DNA from: Flavobacterium sp. CF108
GTDB taxonomy: Bacteria > Bacteroidota > Bacteroidia > Flavobacteriales > Flavobacteriaceae
NCBI RefSeq assembly: GCF_900129795.1
Contig: NZ_FQWW01000011.1
Coordinates: 1-64,000, forward strand
DNA length: 64,000 nucleotides
Direction: 5' to 3'
Within the stretch, counting starts at the first letter, position 1, and each line of letters begins with the position of its first letter. The translations under genes were made by a program, and so were the position numbers. The notes under the pieces are model-generated. The model was given only the letters and a program-made list of their open reading frames with translations, was not told the DNA's origin and did not search any database. Positions 36,801-45,376 of the stretch are shown here, piece by piece.

Positions 36801-37849
36801 ACATCTCCGCCTGCAGTTCCCCAATTTACTGTTACAGCATTTGTTCCCTGTCCGGCAGTAATTGTCGCTCCCGCAGGAACTGTCCAATTGTACGTTGCGC
36901 CAGTAATAGCGCTTATAGAATAGGTTTTACCCGTTTCGTTTTGGTACACTTTTGCATCTCCGGCAACGCCATATTTATAACTTCCGTCATAAACACGAAC
37001 GTAATCTACCTGTAATTTTGCAGGGAAATCAGCCGGAACTGGTGCTACTCCTGCCCCATTTACACTTGTATAAGGCGTTCCTGCACTACCAACAGCCAGA
37101 TTTAAAATAATATAAAACTGATTATCATTAAAAGGCCATCCGCCGTTTACTGTAGTATTTGGAGTTGCGGTGTGAAATAATATATCATCAATATACCATC
37201 TTATAAAATTTGGTCCCCATTCTACCGCATACACGTGAAAGTCTGTAGATAAATCTGTTGGAGAACTATAACTTCTACCCGTATAATGATATCCGTTTCC
37301 ATCATAATGAATCGTTCCATCTACAGATTGTGGGTTTCTGTGTTTGGCTTCCATGATATCAATTTCACCAGTAAACGGCCAGTTTCCTCCAACTGGAAGC
37401 ATCCAGAACGCAGGCCATGCACCTTGTCCGCTAGATAACTTCATTCGGGCTTCAACCCTTCCGTATTTAAGGGAATACTTTCCTTCTGTAGTTAATTTTG
37501 AAGAAGCATAAGGCTGATCTGGAAATGCGCCATTCGGCTCGTATTTTGCCTGAATGTTCAAATAACTGTTTGCGCCTTCTTTTACAATTGTCGCCTGATT
37601 TGGGTCGTAACGCTGAGCCTCAGCATTTCCGAATCCGCAAAGTGCCGGACAACCGTTTCCTGAAATACTCTGCCATTTGGTTAGGTCGACAGTAGTACCG
37701 TTAAATTCATCTGACCAAACCAATGTTTTACATTGTGCCTGGACATTCAAAATTGGCAGCAGCACAAATATCGCCGCAGCCAAAAATCGTTTAAAATAAT
37801 AGAAATTGTCTTCCGGTGGTCGGCCGAAAAAAGGGTCATTTTGATTCAT
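33893..37849 (-). CDS. Giant T9SS-secreted GH16 laminarinase with triplicated CBM-like repeats
   Basis: 1318 aa. The signal peptide has a long charged leader (MNQNDPFFGRPPEDN before the hydrophobic FLAAAIFVLLPILN). The GH16 domain (about 40-290) has LVWSDEFNG and the catalytic GEIDIMEA: nucleophile Glu162, acid/base Glu167, as in endo-beta-1,3-glucanases. Next come an Ig-like segment (about 295-370), three repeats of about 170 residues (about 375-905), each with a VGRYVRxSxELYD-like core and a YYFDNLR ending, a DUF1349-like sandwich (about 915-1090), an F5/8C discoidin domain (about 1095-1230) and a T9SS domain (IYPNPASNYIQV..WTKKLIKK). Endo-hydrolysis of laminarin-type glucan at the surface is expected. 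Confidence 0.93.
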   Translation of the reverse strand: MNQNDPFFGRPPEDNFYYFKRFLAAAIFVLLPILNVQAQCKTLVWSDEFNGTTVDLTKWQSISGNGCPALCGFGNAEAQRYDPNQATIVKEGANSYLNIQAKYEPNGAFPDQPYASSKLTTEGKYSLKYGRVEARMKLSSGQGAWPAFWMLPVGGNWPFTGEIDIMEAKHRNPQSVDGTIHYDGNGYHYTGRSYSSPTDLSTDFHVYAVEWGPNFIRWYIDDILFHTATPNTTVNGGWPFNDNQFYIILNLAVGSAGTPYTSVNGAGVAPVPADFPAKLQVDYVRVYDGSYKYGVAGDAKVYQNETGKTYSISAITGATYNWTVPAGATITAGQGTNAVTVNWGTAGGDVSVTATTSGCTANTYKLAVATEPAIPVEKIQEDFQTNRNVVYGNKTGVLTEAVANPSATGINTSALVGRYVRNSSELYDVFNIKNVVISNANDYVYGRKRISFDLYTSAPVGTKVSLQLENSNVTTATNYPLGRHSGYKATTTVQNKWETIEFEFEKIIDANTSALTINNVALLFESNSNSGATYYFDNLLTRATPEKPIVATDVLQNYDGINKIIKGTTTGTYSVVANPGSNAVNSSANVARYVRNVTEQYDVLFFNTQSTIEDAGLLKNQTNKIMIDVYTSAPIGTVVSLNLENSATSLPANYPTGRNSNYVAITTKQNQWETLTFYFNSSPDAGTSNLAVNQMVLLLNSGSFTSDTYYFDNIRIGATKLPDTFTPGVVYEDYQTVHNITFRDAIGTYTANVANPSATGINTSSNVGRYVRKSTELYDNFSFNTTLTNIGDFKSGTKKFAMDVYTSAPVGSVISWQAESSASVPSNYPVGRHSIYQGVVKQTNTWHTVTFTYVSTPDASTLDSEVNRFVFLYEPGTNSGNTYYFDNLRALNLVSTETPVGLPAPWVSTDLGAVTPAGEATHSSGTFTIKGSGTDIWETSDQFQFVNQSITGDAEIIAKVNSLTNTNTYAKAGVMFRETLTATSKHAMTDVTPAAGVEFLSRNATSGVTVADVAAGTAPKWVRVVRAGNVFTSYTSDNGTTWTQLGTPKTIAMANTIYVGMAVTSHANGTLGTGVFSDVIVRNITANPNVNLALSKTATASTEENATLSASKATDGDGTVSRWASSFANATEWIYVDLGSNYNLNRIVLKWEAAFATQYKVQLSTDNVFTENETINTQTASDGGTDDLTVSGTGRYLRILCTTKALAPYGYSLYEIEAYGSASAAKKANVIVEESAPESVVFAIYPNPASNYIQVAIPENLDNKIITIYDNSGTLVLQNKPEKEASESVIDLSRLTKGIYILNFKSDQKSWTKKLIKK

Positions 37850-38056
37850 TTTTTTTAGTTTTTTGTTAGTAAAGTTTATTACCGCAACAAAAACCTATTT
37901 TGCAGAAATGGGTTCTTATTTTAATAATAATCCCACAATATTAACAAATAAATCAGGCTACACTTACATTTTTGAGTACGGTTTGACTACGGTGATTTAA
38001 AAAAAATGAAGAAAAAACGCGTAAAACTACTTAGGATTTTACATCACAATAAAAAA

Positions 38057-40987
38057 TTAAAAATTCAGAATGAATTCTGTGATATTTGCGTCAGACGGAA
38101 GCTGTAATTTTTTTCGAATTCTATATCGGGTATCTTCAACTCCACGAACAGAAATTCCTAAAAGCGGAGCAATTTCTTTTGTATTAAAGTTCATTCGCAG
38201 ATACGCACACAATCGCATATCGCGAGGAGTCAATTCCGGATAAGTTGTTTTCATCCTCTGCATAAAATTATCATGCAATTGATTGAAGATTTCCTCAAAT
38301 TCGTTCCAATGTTTATCACCCTGCAATTCGTGATCGATCAGTTTGTTTATTTTGGTCAATAAACTAAAGTTCACATTCGGGTCGTTTTTCTTATCCATCT
38401 GCCCAATCAATTCTTTTATCGAAAGCAGAATTTCATTTAAATGAATAAGATTCACGGTATTTGAAGCAACTTTGGCATTTTTAAGATTTATCGTAGTTTG
38501 AAGGTTTTCGCGAACAATAGCCATATTTTCCTGTTCCAATGTCAATCTTTGTTCGTTAAGTTCTGCACGGCTGCGAAGCAGTTCTTTTTCCTGATTCAGA
38601 ATTAATTGCTGACGATCACGTTCTGCCAGAGATTTTTGATATCTAATAATAAAATAGATCACAACACTATAAAGTATTAAATACAAAATATAAGCCCAGA
38701 TCGTTCTGTACCAAGGCGGTAAAACTTCAAAACGAAAAACCGCTTCTTCGCTTACGACATCATAAATGTTTTTTGCCCTTACATGAAAAACATATTCATT
38801 TTCAGGTAAGTTCGTATATTCTTTTTCCGTCTGAAGGCTGTATTCTGACCATTTTGGTTCAAAACCTTCCAGCCAGTATTCGTATTTTGTGGCATCGGCT
38901 TCATCATAAAAAAGAGATGAAAAAGAAAAATGAAGCGCATTATGGGAATGCGATAAAACATTGGAAATTTCTTCACATGCCTCTTTTGTTTTATTTGGAA
39001 GCACATCAAATCGGCTGGAAAATAACAGACTGTCTTTCGGAAAAATACATTTAACCTCTGAAATTACCGCTTTATATTTTGTTTGATATTGCTTGTTTTT
39101 AATAGTGTTATAATGAATTAAACCATCCTGCGTACCAAAAAACACATCGCCGCTGGCTGTGGTTTGAATATTCTCAAAACCCGGAACGTATAAATATCTG
39201 AGTTTTCTAAAAGGCAGTTCTTCAACCTCAAAACTTCCATTTGGGTTTTTAGTTATTTTTCCTGTGTTTTCTCCAGAAACGTACCAGATATTATCCTGAT
39301 TATCCGATTTTAATAAGCGAATATGGTTTTCCATTCCAAGATATTTCCTGAAAACGGGTTCGGGAATCATTTTCTTCGAATGAGAATCTTGTTTGTAAAC
39401 TCCTTTTGTTGTTCCAAAAAGAATCTGATCATCAATTTTAAAAGTATTCAAAAACAAACTCGACGGAAAACCATTCTTTTGATTGTAAAACTCCACTTTT
39501 GAAACCGCATCGAATATTTTATTAAACTGAATTTTATAAATGCCTTTGTAACCGTGAGCAATCCAAAAATCGCCGTTTTTATCGGTTTCGATAACACGGC
39601 TGCTTTCTTCAAAACCTTTTATTTTATTTTGATAAGACCACGTATTATTTATTTTTTTGAGAAGATACATTCCGTTATAGCCGCCCACGATCAATAAATC
39701 AGGATGATTAGGAACCAATATTCCTTTCCAAGCTCCATCTGTTTTTGCCAATAATTTTGCCGAATTACCGGAAACTTCAAAGATTCCGTTTTTTTCGAAA
39801 GCCAAAAGTGAGCTTCCAAAAACACCAATATTCCAAACATTTTCAGACATTCCTGAAACGTGCTGAAAGTTTGCATTTTCATGTTTTCCGTTTTTATAAG
39901 AAAGCCAATCCATCCAAAACAAACCGTTGTCTGTCGCGATATATAATTTATTCTGATAAATCTGACTGCAGTATATTTTGGTTTCTGAATTTGAAGTGTC
40001 TAAAACTCTGGATAAAGGCGAAGAAATTTGAATCAGCGAAATTCCTTCCTTAAGCGTAACCCATAAATTGCCTTCTTTATCAACCTTTAAATTAGTTACA
40101 TAATCATTTTGCAAACCCATTTGTTTGTTGATATGCTGAATCAAACGTCCCGAACCATCTATGACTATCAACCCCGATTGTCTAGTTCCAATTCCAAAAT
40201 ATCCATCAGAAAGCTGAATACCTGTAGAAATTTGATTTTGCTTTAAAACATTATCTGCTTCTGTTACAAATGGCTTTAGCTGATTATCTTTAAAAGTAAA
40301 AAGTCCGTTTTTTTGTGACAGTACTAAAAGTCCGTTTTTGGTTTGAAAGATTTTTCGAATCTTCATTCCGGCAAATTGATCACTGTTTGTAATCGCAGTT
40401 AAAGCATTGTTTTTTAACTGCAATAAACCTTTTGCATTGTCCAAAACATAGATTTCCTTATTGACTTCAAAGAAATCATCAAATTTTACGTTAGACTTTA
40501 CAACCTTGATTTTATTGTTTTTGTAGATAAAAATTTCTTCATAAGAGAAAAAAATCACTTCATTATTTCGGATAACGGTATGCACAACATCACCAAAATT
40601 TCGCGCCGATTCCGGAAGTAATTTTACTAAAGAGGTGTATTGGTATTGTCCATTAGGTAATTGAATGACATAGCCAAAATCGCCCTGTGCGCCCACATAC
40701 ATTTTGTCTTTTTTGTCGATGGCAAGCGAACGAACCATACTTTTATTTTCCGGCTGCGTTACAATGCTCCAGCGCACACCGTCAAACTGCATAATCCCGA
40801 AATGATTGGCAAAAAACATCATTCCCTTAGAATCCTGTAAAACATCCCAGTTTTCGGAAGCCGCTTTATACGTTTTCGGATTATAATTGGTTATAAAAGG
40901 AACTCCAATTTTTTTAATCTGCGCCTTTACAATTGGAGGAACGAGTATTATCGATAAAACTAAAATTCTAATTATACATTTCGTCAT
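38057..40987 (-). CDS. Membrane-bound Y_Y_Y sensor with LuxR-type DNA-binding domain
   Basis: 976 aa. Signal peptide 1-22, then a periplasmic beta-propeller sensor built from Reg_prop-like blades (for example NLWVTLKEGISLI and NGDFWIAHGYKGIYKI), a Y_Y_Y domain (about 695-755, YEYWLEGFEPKWSEY), one membrane helix (AYILYLILYSVVIYFIIRY, about 765-785), a cytoplasmic coiled coil (about 790-850) and a C-terminal LuxR-type HTH (about 905-970: LTPRDMRLCAYLRMNFNTKE, then IAPLLGISVRGVEDTRYRIR). No kinase, receiver or AraC domain is present. It is therefore a one-protein membrane sensor-regulator, adjacent to GH16 and likely to control the glucanase genes. Confidence 0.9.
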   Translation of the reverse strand: MTKCIIRILVLSIILVPPIVKAQIKKIGVPFITNYNPKTYKAASENWDVLQDSKGMMFFANHFGIMQFDGVRWSIVTQPENKSMVRSLAIDKKDKMYVGAQGDFGYVIQLPNGQYQYTSLVKLLPESARNFGDVVHTVIRNNEVIFFSYEEIFIYKNNKIKVVKSNVKFDDFFEVNKEIYVLDNAKGLLQLKNNALTAITNSDQFAGMKIRKIFQTKNGLLVLSQKNGLFTFKDNQLKPFVTEADNVLKQNQISTGIQLSDGYFGIGTRQSGLIVIDGSGRLIQHINKQMGLQNDYVTNLKVDKEGNLWVTLKEGISLIQISSPLSRVLDTSNSETKIYCSQIYQNKLYIATDNGLFWMDWLSYKNGKHENANFQHVSGMSENVWNIGVFGSSLLAFEKNGIFEVSGNSAKLLAKTDGAWKGILVPNHPDLLIVGGYNGMYLLKKINNTWSYQNKIKGFEESSRVIETDKNGDFWIAHGYKGIYKIQFNKIFDAVSKVEFYNQKNGFPSSLFLNTFKIDDQILFGTTKGVYKQDSHSKKMIPEPVFRKYLGMENHIRLLKSDNQDNIWYVSGENTGKITKNPNGSFEVEELPFRKLRYLYVPGFENIQTTASGDVFFGTQDGLIHYNTIKNKQYQTKYKAVISEVKCIFPKDSLLFSSRFDVLPNKTKEACEEISNVLSHSHNALHFSFSSLFYDEADATKYEYWLEGFEPKWSEYSLQTEKEYTNLPENEYVFHVRAKNIYDVVSEEAVFRFEVLPPWYRTIWAYILYLILYSVVIYFIIRYQKSLAERDRQQLILNQEKELLRSRAELNEQRLTLEQENMAIVRENLQTTINLKNAKVASNTVNLIHLNEILLSIKELIGQMDKKNDPNVNFSLLTKINKLIDHELQGDKHWNEFEEIFNQLHDNFMQRMKTTYPELTPRDMRLCAYLRMNFNTKEIAPLLGISVRGVEDTRYRIRKKLQLPSDANITEFILNF

Positions 40988-41237
40988 TTTGTTTCTGTCT
41001 GTAGGTTATTGTGTGATTTTTGGGAATCACATTTTAGGAAATTGACTCTTGGGGAAAGCCATTTTCCAGGCAAAAAACATTCATTTTTTAAATGTATCAA
41101 TAACAATTATTCATTATTATCAAACCAAAATAGAGAATGTCGAAATTCAAATATATAAAAATTTATTTTAATGCAACAAATTACAATTTAATCAAACAAA
41201 TTAGTAATTGTAAGAGGAAAATTTCAAAACTAACCTT

Positions 41238-41476
41238 GTCATTGCGAGGAACGAAGCAATCTCACTAACAAAGAACACCGATTGATTTAGCACGTGAGAT
41301 TGCTTCGTTCCTCGCAAAGACCAATCTTTGTCGATCTACGAGTGCGATTCCTCGTTCCTCGGAATGACAAGATTGCGGATATGCTTTGTGTGCCTTCGAC
41401 TTCGCTCAGGCTGACAACTTAAATACTTAATCTCACGCTCCCGCCATGTCAGGCTGAGCGAAGTCGAAGCCCTCTC
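41238..41476. repeat. Cluster of inverted repeats in the regulator-HAD spacer
   Basis: First pair: GTCATTGCGAGGAACGAAGC (41238) against its complement ending about 41319, same family as 23368-23454. A diverged third copy follows at about 41345-41371 (GATTCCTCGTTCCTCGGAAT). Second pair: CTTCGACTTCGCTCAGGCTG at 41394-41415 against GTCAGGCTGAGCGAAGTCGA at 41448-41469, perfect 22-bp arms. The rest of 40988-41237 is AT-rich with no gene visible; it contains GTGATT/AATCAC, a short hairpin near 41016. Confidence 0.9.
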
Positions 41477-41485
41477 AGTGTGACT

Positions 41486-41518
41486 AAACCCGACAGGTTT
41501 TAAAAACCTGTCGGGTTT
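41486..41518. terminator. Perfect 33-bp palindromic terminator, second copy
   Basis: Identical to 23467-23499 (arms AAACCCGACAGGTTTT). It lies 23 bp past the HAD gene stop on the minus strand, so it likely ends that transcript. Confidence 0.85.
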
Positions 41519-41540
41519 AACGGGACTTTAAATCTAAAAT

Positions 41541-42179
41541 CTAAAATTCCAACATCTCACTCAACTCCTCATAACTATGAAAAAGTACCGCACCTTCTTC
41601 CTCTAAATCAGCATTGTTATAACCATTAGCAAAACCATACACTTTAAATCCTCCTTGAATTCCAGCTTTTACACCCGCTTTGCTATCTTCTAAAACAACA
41701 CATTCTTTTACATCAAAACCCATTTCTTTGGCTGCAAATAAAAAGATTCCCGGATCTGGTTTCCAACTGCTGATTTGGTAAGAGCTGAATATCTTATTTT
41801 CGAATTTATCCAATAATCCAGCAACCTCAAGATTTAATCTGATTTTATCAACCGGCCCGCTCGAAGCTACGCAATACGGAATCTTTAATTTTTCGATAAA
41901 CGAAACTACACCTTCCATTGGTTTAACCTTCGTTTTAAAAGCCTCAAAACTTTTCTGGCGGTAATCTGATTCAAAAGATTCGGGAAGTTTTTGATCAATT
42001 GCTTCTTCAATATGTCGGAAACAGTCTTTTAAATTGCGGCCGTTAAAATTGCGATAAGCATCTTCAAGTTCCATTTCAAAACCATGTTCTGCTGCCATTT
42101 CAAGCAAAATTCCGTTACCAATTTTTTCTGTATCGACTAAAACCCCATCACAATCGAAAATAATACCTTTAACTTCCAT
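41541..42179 (-). CDS. HAD-superfamily hydrolase (beta-phosphoglucomutase/phosphatase type)
   Basis: 212 aa. Motif I is FDCDGVLVDTE (Asp9 nucleophile, Asp11), motif II CVASSGP, motif III with Lys in SSWKPDPGIF, and motif IV VVLEDSKAGVKAG. A helical cap after motif I (about 18-85) marks subfamily I, the group of phosphoglycolate phosphatase and beta-phosphoglucomutase. Likely a cytoplasmic sugar-phosphate phosphatase or mutase; the exact substrate cannot be read. Followed by the palindromic terminator; the upstream neighbour is a Nudix gene on the same strand. Confidence 0.93.
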   Translation of the reverse strand: MEVKGIIFDCDGVLVDTEKIGNGILLEMAAEHGFEMELEDAYRNFNGRNLKDCFRHIEEAIDQKLPESFESDYRQKSFEAFKTKVKPMEGVVSFIEKLKIPYCVASSGPVDKIRLNLEVAGLLDKFENKIFSSYQISSWKPDPGIFLFAAKEMGFDVKECVVLEDSKAGVKAGIQGGFKVYGFANGYNNADLEEEGAVLFHSYEELSEMLEF

Positions 42180-42268
42180 ATCTTATTTTAAACTTTAATT
42201 AATCTGATCAATTCAATCAGATGACCAAAATGGAAATTACAAAAATTAATTCAAAAACTACTTTTGAT

Positions 42269-42736
42269 TTATAACGTAGCCGAAATTTTAGAAACCATCT
42301 GAATTATAAAATCGGCTTGTGCAGGATTTATTTTCTTTAAGGCTTCGGCAGTTTGAAACCATTCGCCTCGGTCTACTTCGGGAAAACTTTCTAATTTACC
42401 GGATTTCGGTGGCCATTCCATTTCAAAGTCATTACTTTTTATCAAAGTTTCATCCACGTCAAATTCAACCGCCCAGGCATGAACAATTTTACCCGATTTT
42501 AGTTTTACGTATTCCAGTTTAATAAAATCACCATCGACCTCAAAACTCGTTTCTTCCTTAAACTCGCGTATAGCAGCGTCAAGCGGATCTTCATCATCTG
42601 TAAATTCACCTTTTGGAATCGACCAGCTTTCTAAATCTTTGTTTTTCCAAAGCGGCCCGCCCGGATGCACCAGAAAGAAAAAAATAGTCTTGTCTACAAA
42701 CTTATACAGTAATATGCCGGCGCTTTGTTTCTTCAT
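42269..42736 (-). CDS. Nudix hydrolase
   Basis: 155 aa. The Nudix box is complete: GEFTDDEDPLDAAIREFKEE then TSFEVDG (G-x5-E-x7-REx2EE). The N-terminus KKQSAGILLYKF and the early HPGGPLWKNKDLESWSIPKG are typical of the Ap4A/NTP-pyrophosphatase-like group that includes DR1025-type proteins. It probably cleaves nucleoside diphosphates linked to another group, as a house-cleaning enzyme. Cytoplasmic. 89 bp before the HAD gene, perhaps co-transcribed. Confidence 0.93.
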   Translation of the reverse strand: MKKQSAGILLYKFVDKTIFFFLVHPGGPLWKNKDLESWSIPKGEFTDDEDPLDAAIREFKEETSFEVDGDFIKLEYVKLKSGKIVHAWAVEFDVDETLIKSNDFEMEWPPKSGKLESFPEVDRGEWFQTAEALKKINPAQADFIIQMVSKISATL

Positions 42737-42804
42737 GAGTCTGTTATTTATTTTTTCAAAAATCTAGTCTATAAATATCGTTATACTTTTTGGAATATCA
42801 GGAT

Positions 42805-43728
42805 TTAATTATGGTTAACCATTTGACGGTAAAGCATTAGTATTCCGTTTTCATCCCTTTTCCAAAGATTAATGCTTTTTCCGGTTACAATTGCCCTTCC
42901 CTTTTTATTGTCCCACGAAACATCGACATAATAATAACCGTACTCAATAACAAAATTCTTTACAGGAATAATTCTGCTTGCTTTAATAGATATCGAATCA
43001 ATTGAAACTCCATTTGGTTTTTCGTGTTCAACGAAATACGGTTTAATATTTTCAAATCCAATAAACATTGGCGTATCGTATGTTAGGTAAATGGCATCTT
43101 TTGTAAAGAATTCAACCGCATGTTTTTCACCTTCTCTTTTCGTTACAAGTTCGGCAATACGCTGATTTCGTTTATTGACTTCATCCTCTAAAGACTTTTT
43201 TACAGCAGGTTTTGGCGTATCACTTTCTTTTGTTTTTATGGAAGCAAAATTAGTTCCGTCAATTGCTTTGTTTGCTCCCCAGATTTCTGATATTAAAGTG
43301 AGTTTACCGTCTTTTCCTATTTTCCACACATTCAAATATTTTCCATCATAAACCAGCGCCCCGCCTTTATCGTTTACCGCATCAATATTGAAAGTTCCAA
43401 TTTCAATTCCGTAATTATCAATCAGCTGAACTTCAAAAATATCTCGTTTATAAGCATTGATCTTAAAATTAGAAAGCCATTGCTCATAATAGGATTTTAT
43501 ATCTTCTTTTGTATATAAGGCTTTATGATATTCGGGCATGCAAACAGGCGCTTCATCATCATAATACTGCACTATAATAGTATTGTCATTATGCAAAAAA
43601 GAATCTGCTATCTGGCTGTTTACGGTTTTTAGTTTTTCTTTTAACTGCTCCGTATTTTTAATATTTTGTCCTTCTAAATTCGTAAAAACCAAAAAGAAGA
43701 ACATAATGGATAAATATCTATTTTTCAT
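42805..43728 (-). CDS. Secreted protein with two NTF2-like (SnoaL/DUF4440) domains
   Basis: 307 aa. Signal peptide 1-20 (ends NLEG). Two copies of an NTF2-like cone follow. Copy 1, about 25-160, has VNSQIADSFLHNDNTIIVQY and YDGKYLNVWKIGKDGKLTLI. Copy 2, about 185-305, has RNQRIAELVTKREGEKHAVE and GKSINLWKRDENGILMLYRQ. In the family such domains are steroid-isomerase-like pockets or non-catalytic binding modules. Catalytic residues cannot be asserted. Monocistronic and divergent from the DUF4861 gene. Confidence 0.8.
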   Translation of the reverse strand: MKNRYLSIMFFFLVFTNLEGQNIKNTEQLKEKLKTVNSQIADSFLHNDNTIIVQYYDDEAPVCMPEYHKALYTKEDIKSYYEQWLSNFKINAYKRDIFEVQLIDNYGIEIGTFNIDAVNDKGGALVYDGKYLNVWKIGKDGKLTLISEIWGANKAIDGTNFASIKTKESDTPKPAVKKSLEDEVNKRNQRIAELVTKREGEKHAVEFFTKDAIYLTYDTPMFIGFENIKPYFVEHEKPNGVSIDSISIKASRIIPVKNFVIEYGYYYVDVSWDNKKGRAIVTGKSINLWKRDENGILMLYRQMVNHN

Positions 43729-43892
43729 GCTTTTAGAATATTAAAATTGACCTCTTAAAAGTAGAAAAAAAATACTTATATAAAATTCACAATCAATGAT
43801 TTGTACATTATTACTCCATTTATGTATTTATGATGCCGTTTAGATTTGTATTTTTATGAAATAAAAAAGCAAAAAATTAAAACTATTATATT

Positions 43893-45062
43893 TTGAAAAA
43901 ACATTTTTTATTCACCGCAATTCTGGCTGGTAGTTTTACCATTCAGTCTCAAAATAAAATCATAACGGTTAGCAATAATCTTAAAGTTGACAGAGAATTT
44001 GAAACCGTTGAACTCACAAAAAAATCACTCGGATTAGCTGCAGATTCTAAACTTGAAAATTATGCTGTAAAAGATATCAGCAATAATTCCTTTTTAGAAA
44101 CCCAAACCGTAGACAATGACGGCGACGGAACTGCGGATGTTCTTTTATTCCAACCTAAAGTAAAGGCTTCGTCAAAACAAGATTTTGAAGTTTTTGTTGG
44201 AACCAATCCTTCGGCTTCTAAAGTTATTAGTTGTTACTCAAGATTTGTTCCGGAACGAACTGATGATTATGCCTGGGAAAACAATAAAGTGGCGTTTAGA
44301 ACTTACGGGCCTGTGGCTCAAAAAATGGTAGAAGACAAAATTCCGGGCGGAACTTTAACCAGCGGAATTGACGCTTGGCTAAAAAGAGTCGATTATCCTA
44401 TTATCAATAAATGGTACGAAAAAGCAACTAACGGAACAGGTACATATCACAAAGATACTGGCGAAGGTCTGGATAATTTTCATGTTGGCGACAGCCGCGG
44501 AATTGGCGGAATTGCTGTAAAAGTAGATGGCAAATATTATTTTTCTAAGAATTTCGTAAGCTGGAAAACCATTACAACCGGACCAATCAGAACGAGTTTT
44601 ATTTTAACATATGCGGATTGGGATGCAAAAGGAAATAAAATAACAGAATCAAAATTAATCAGTTTAGATTACGGAAGTCAGTTTTCGCGTTTCGAAATCA
44701 ATATTACAGGAACTAAAACTATTTCTGCCGGAATAACGCTTCATGAGAAAAAAGGAACGATTGGAACGACTTTAAAAGAGGGCTGGTTGAGTTATTGGGA
44801 ACCAATCGACGATTCTGAAATTGGTTTAGGTTTGGTTGCTCCAAAAGGCACCTTAACGAGTTTTGATAATCATGTTACCAATGAAAAAGATTTGAGTAAT
44901 CTGTACGGAGATATCTCGGTTAAAAACAATAAAGCCATTTATTATGTTGGTTTTGGATGGAAAAAAGGAAGTCCGTTTCAAACCAAACAAGAATGGGAAA
45001 CTTATTTGACTTCTTTTGCTGAAAAGATAAATAATCCTTTGGTTGCAAAGGTTAAGAAATAA
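43893..45062 (+). CDS. Secreted DUF4861-family protein (TTG start)
   Basis: 389 aa. The start codon is TTG (43893): translation from it gives a proper signal peptide (MKKHFLFTAILAGSFTIQSQ), and no in-frame ATG exists nearby. The rest matches the DUF4861 family as I recall it: DREFETVELTKKSLGL, VDNDGDGTADVLLFQPKV, NNKVAFRTYGPVA and DYGSQFSRFEINITG. Members are found with uronate-polysaccharide (often pectin) degradation genes; activity of this one is unknown. It opens the second polysaccharide locus, with YhcH/SDR/UxuA genes just beyond a divergent LacI regulator. Confidence 0.82.
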   Translation: MKKHFLFTAILAGSFTIQSQNKIITVSNNLKVDREFETVELTKKSLGLAADSKLENYAVKDISNNSFLETQTVDNDGDGTADVLLFQPKVKASSKQDFEVFVGTNPSASKVISCYSRFVPERTDDYAWENNKVAFRTYGPVAQKMVEDKIPGGTLTSGIDAWLKRVDYPIINKWYEKATNGTGTYHKDTGEGLDNFHVGDSRGIGGIAVKVDGKYYFSKNFVSWKTITTGPIRTSFILTYADWDAKGNKITESKLISLDYGSQFSRFEINITGTKTISAGITLHEKKGTIGTTLKEGWLSYWEPIDDSEIGLGLVAPKGTLTSFDNHVTNEKDLSNLYGDISVKNNKAIYYVGFGWKKGSPFQTKQEWETYLTSFAEKINNPLVAKVKK

Positions 45063-45068
45063 TTTATA

Positions 45069-45368
45069 GCCCACGGGTTTTACGGATTGAACGGGTTTGC
45101 ACTGGTTTATTTTAAAATAATCTGCGTCAATCCGTTTAATCTGTAAAATCTGTGGGCAAAAAAATTAGCAGGAAACTAATTCTACTTTAAGATAACTTCT
45201 AGCTTTCAAATATAGCCCACAGTTTCAACCGTGGGAAACGTATTGTGGTTATGAATTGCGTCCCACGGTTGAAACCGTGGGCTATGTTTGAAATACTTTG
45301 CTTACAGGCAGTGTTATATATTTTAAAATAACCTGTGCAAACCCGTTTAATCCGTAAAACCCGTGGGC
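45069..45368. repeat. 300-bp nested fold-back repeat
   Basis: Outer arms about 50 bp: GCCCACGGGTTTTACGGATT (45069) and its near complement ending 45368. The inner pair CCCACAGTTTCAACCGTGGG (45216) and CCCACGGTTGAAACCGTGGG (45262-45281) are each also palindromic. It lies between the convergent DUF4861 and LacI genes, so it may serve as a two-way transcript end. Confidence 0.92.
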
Positions 45369-45376
45369 AATTAAAA

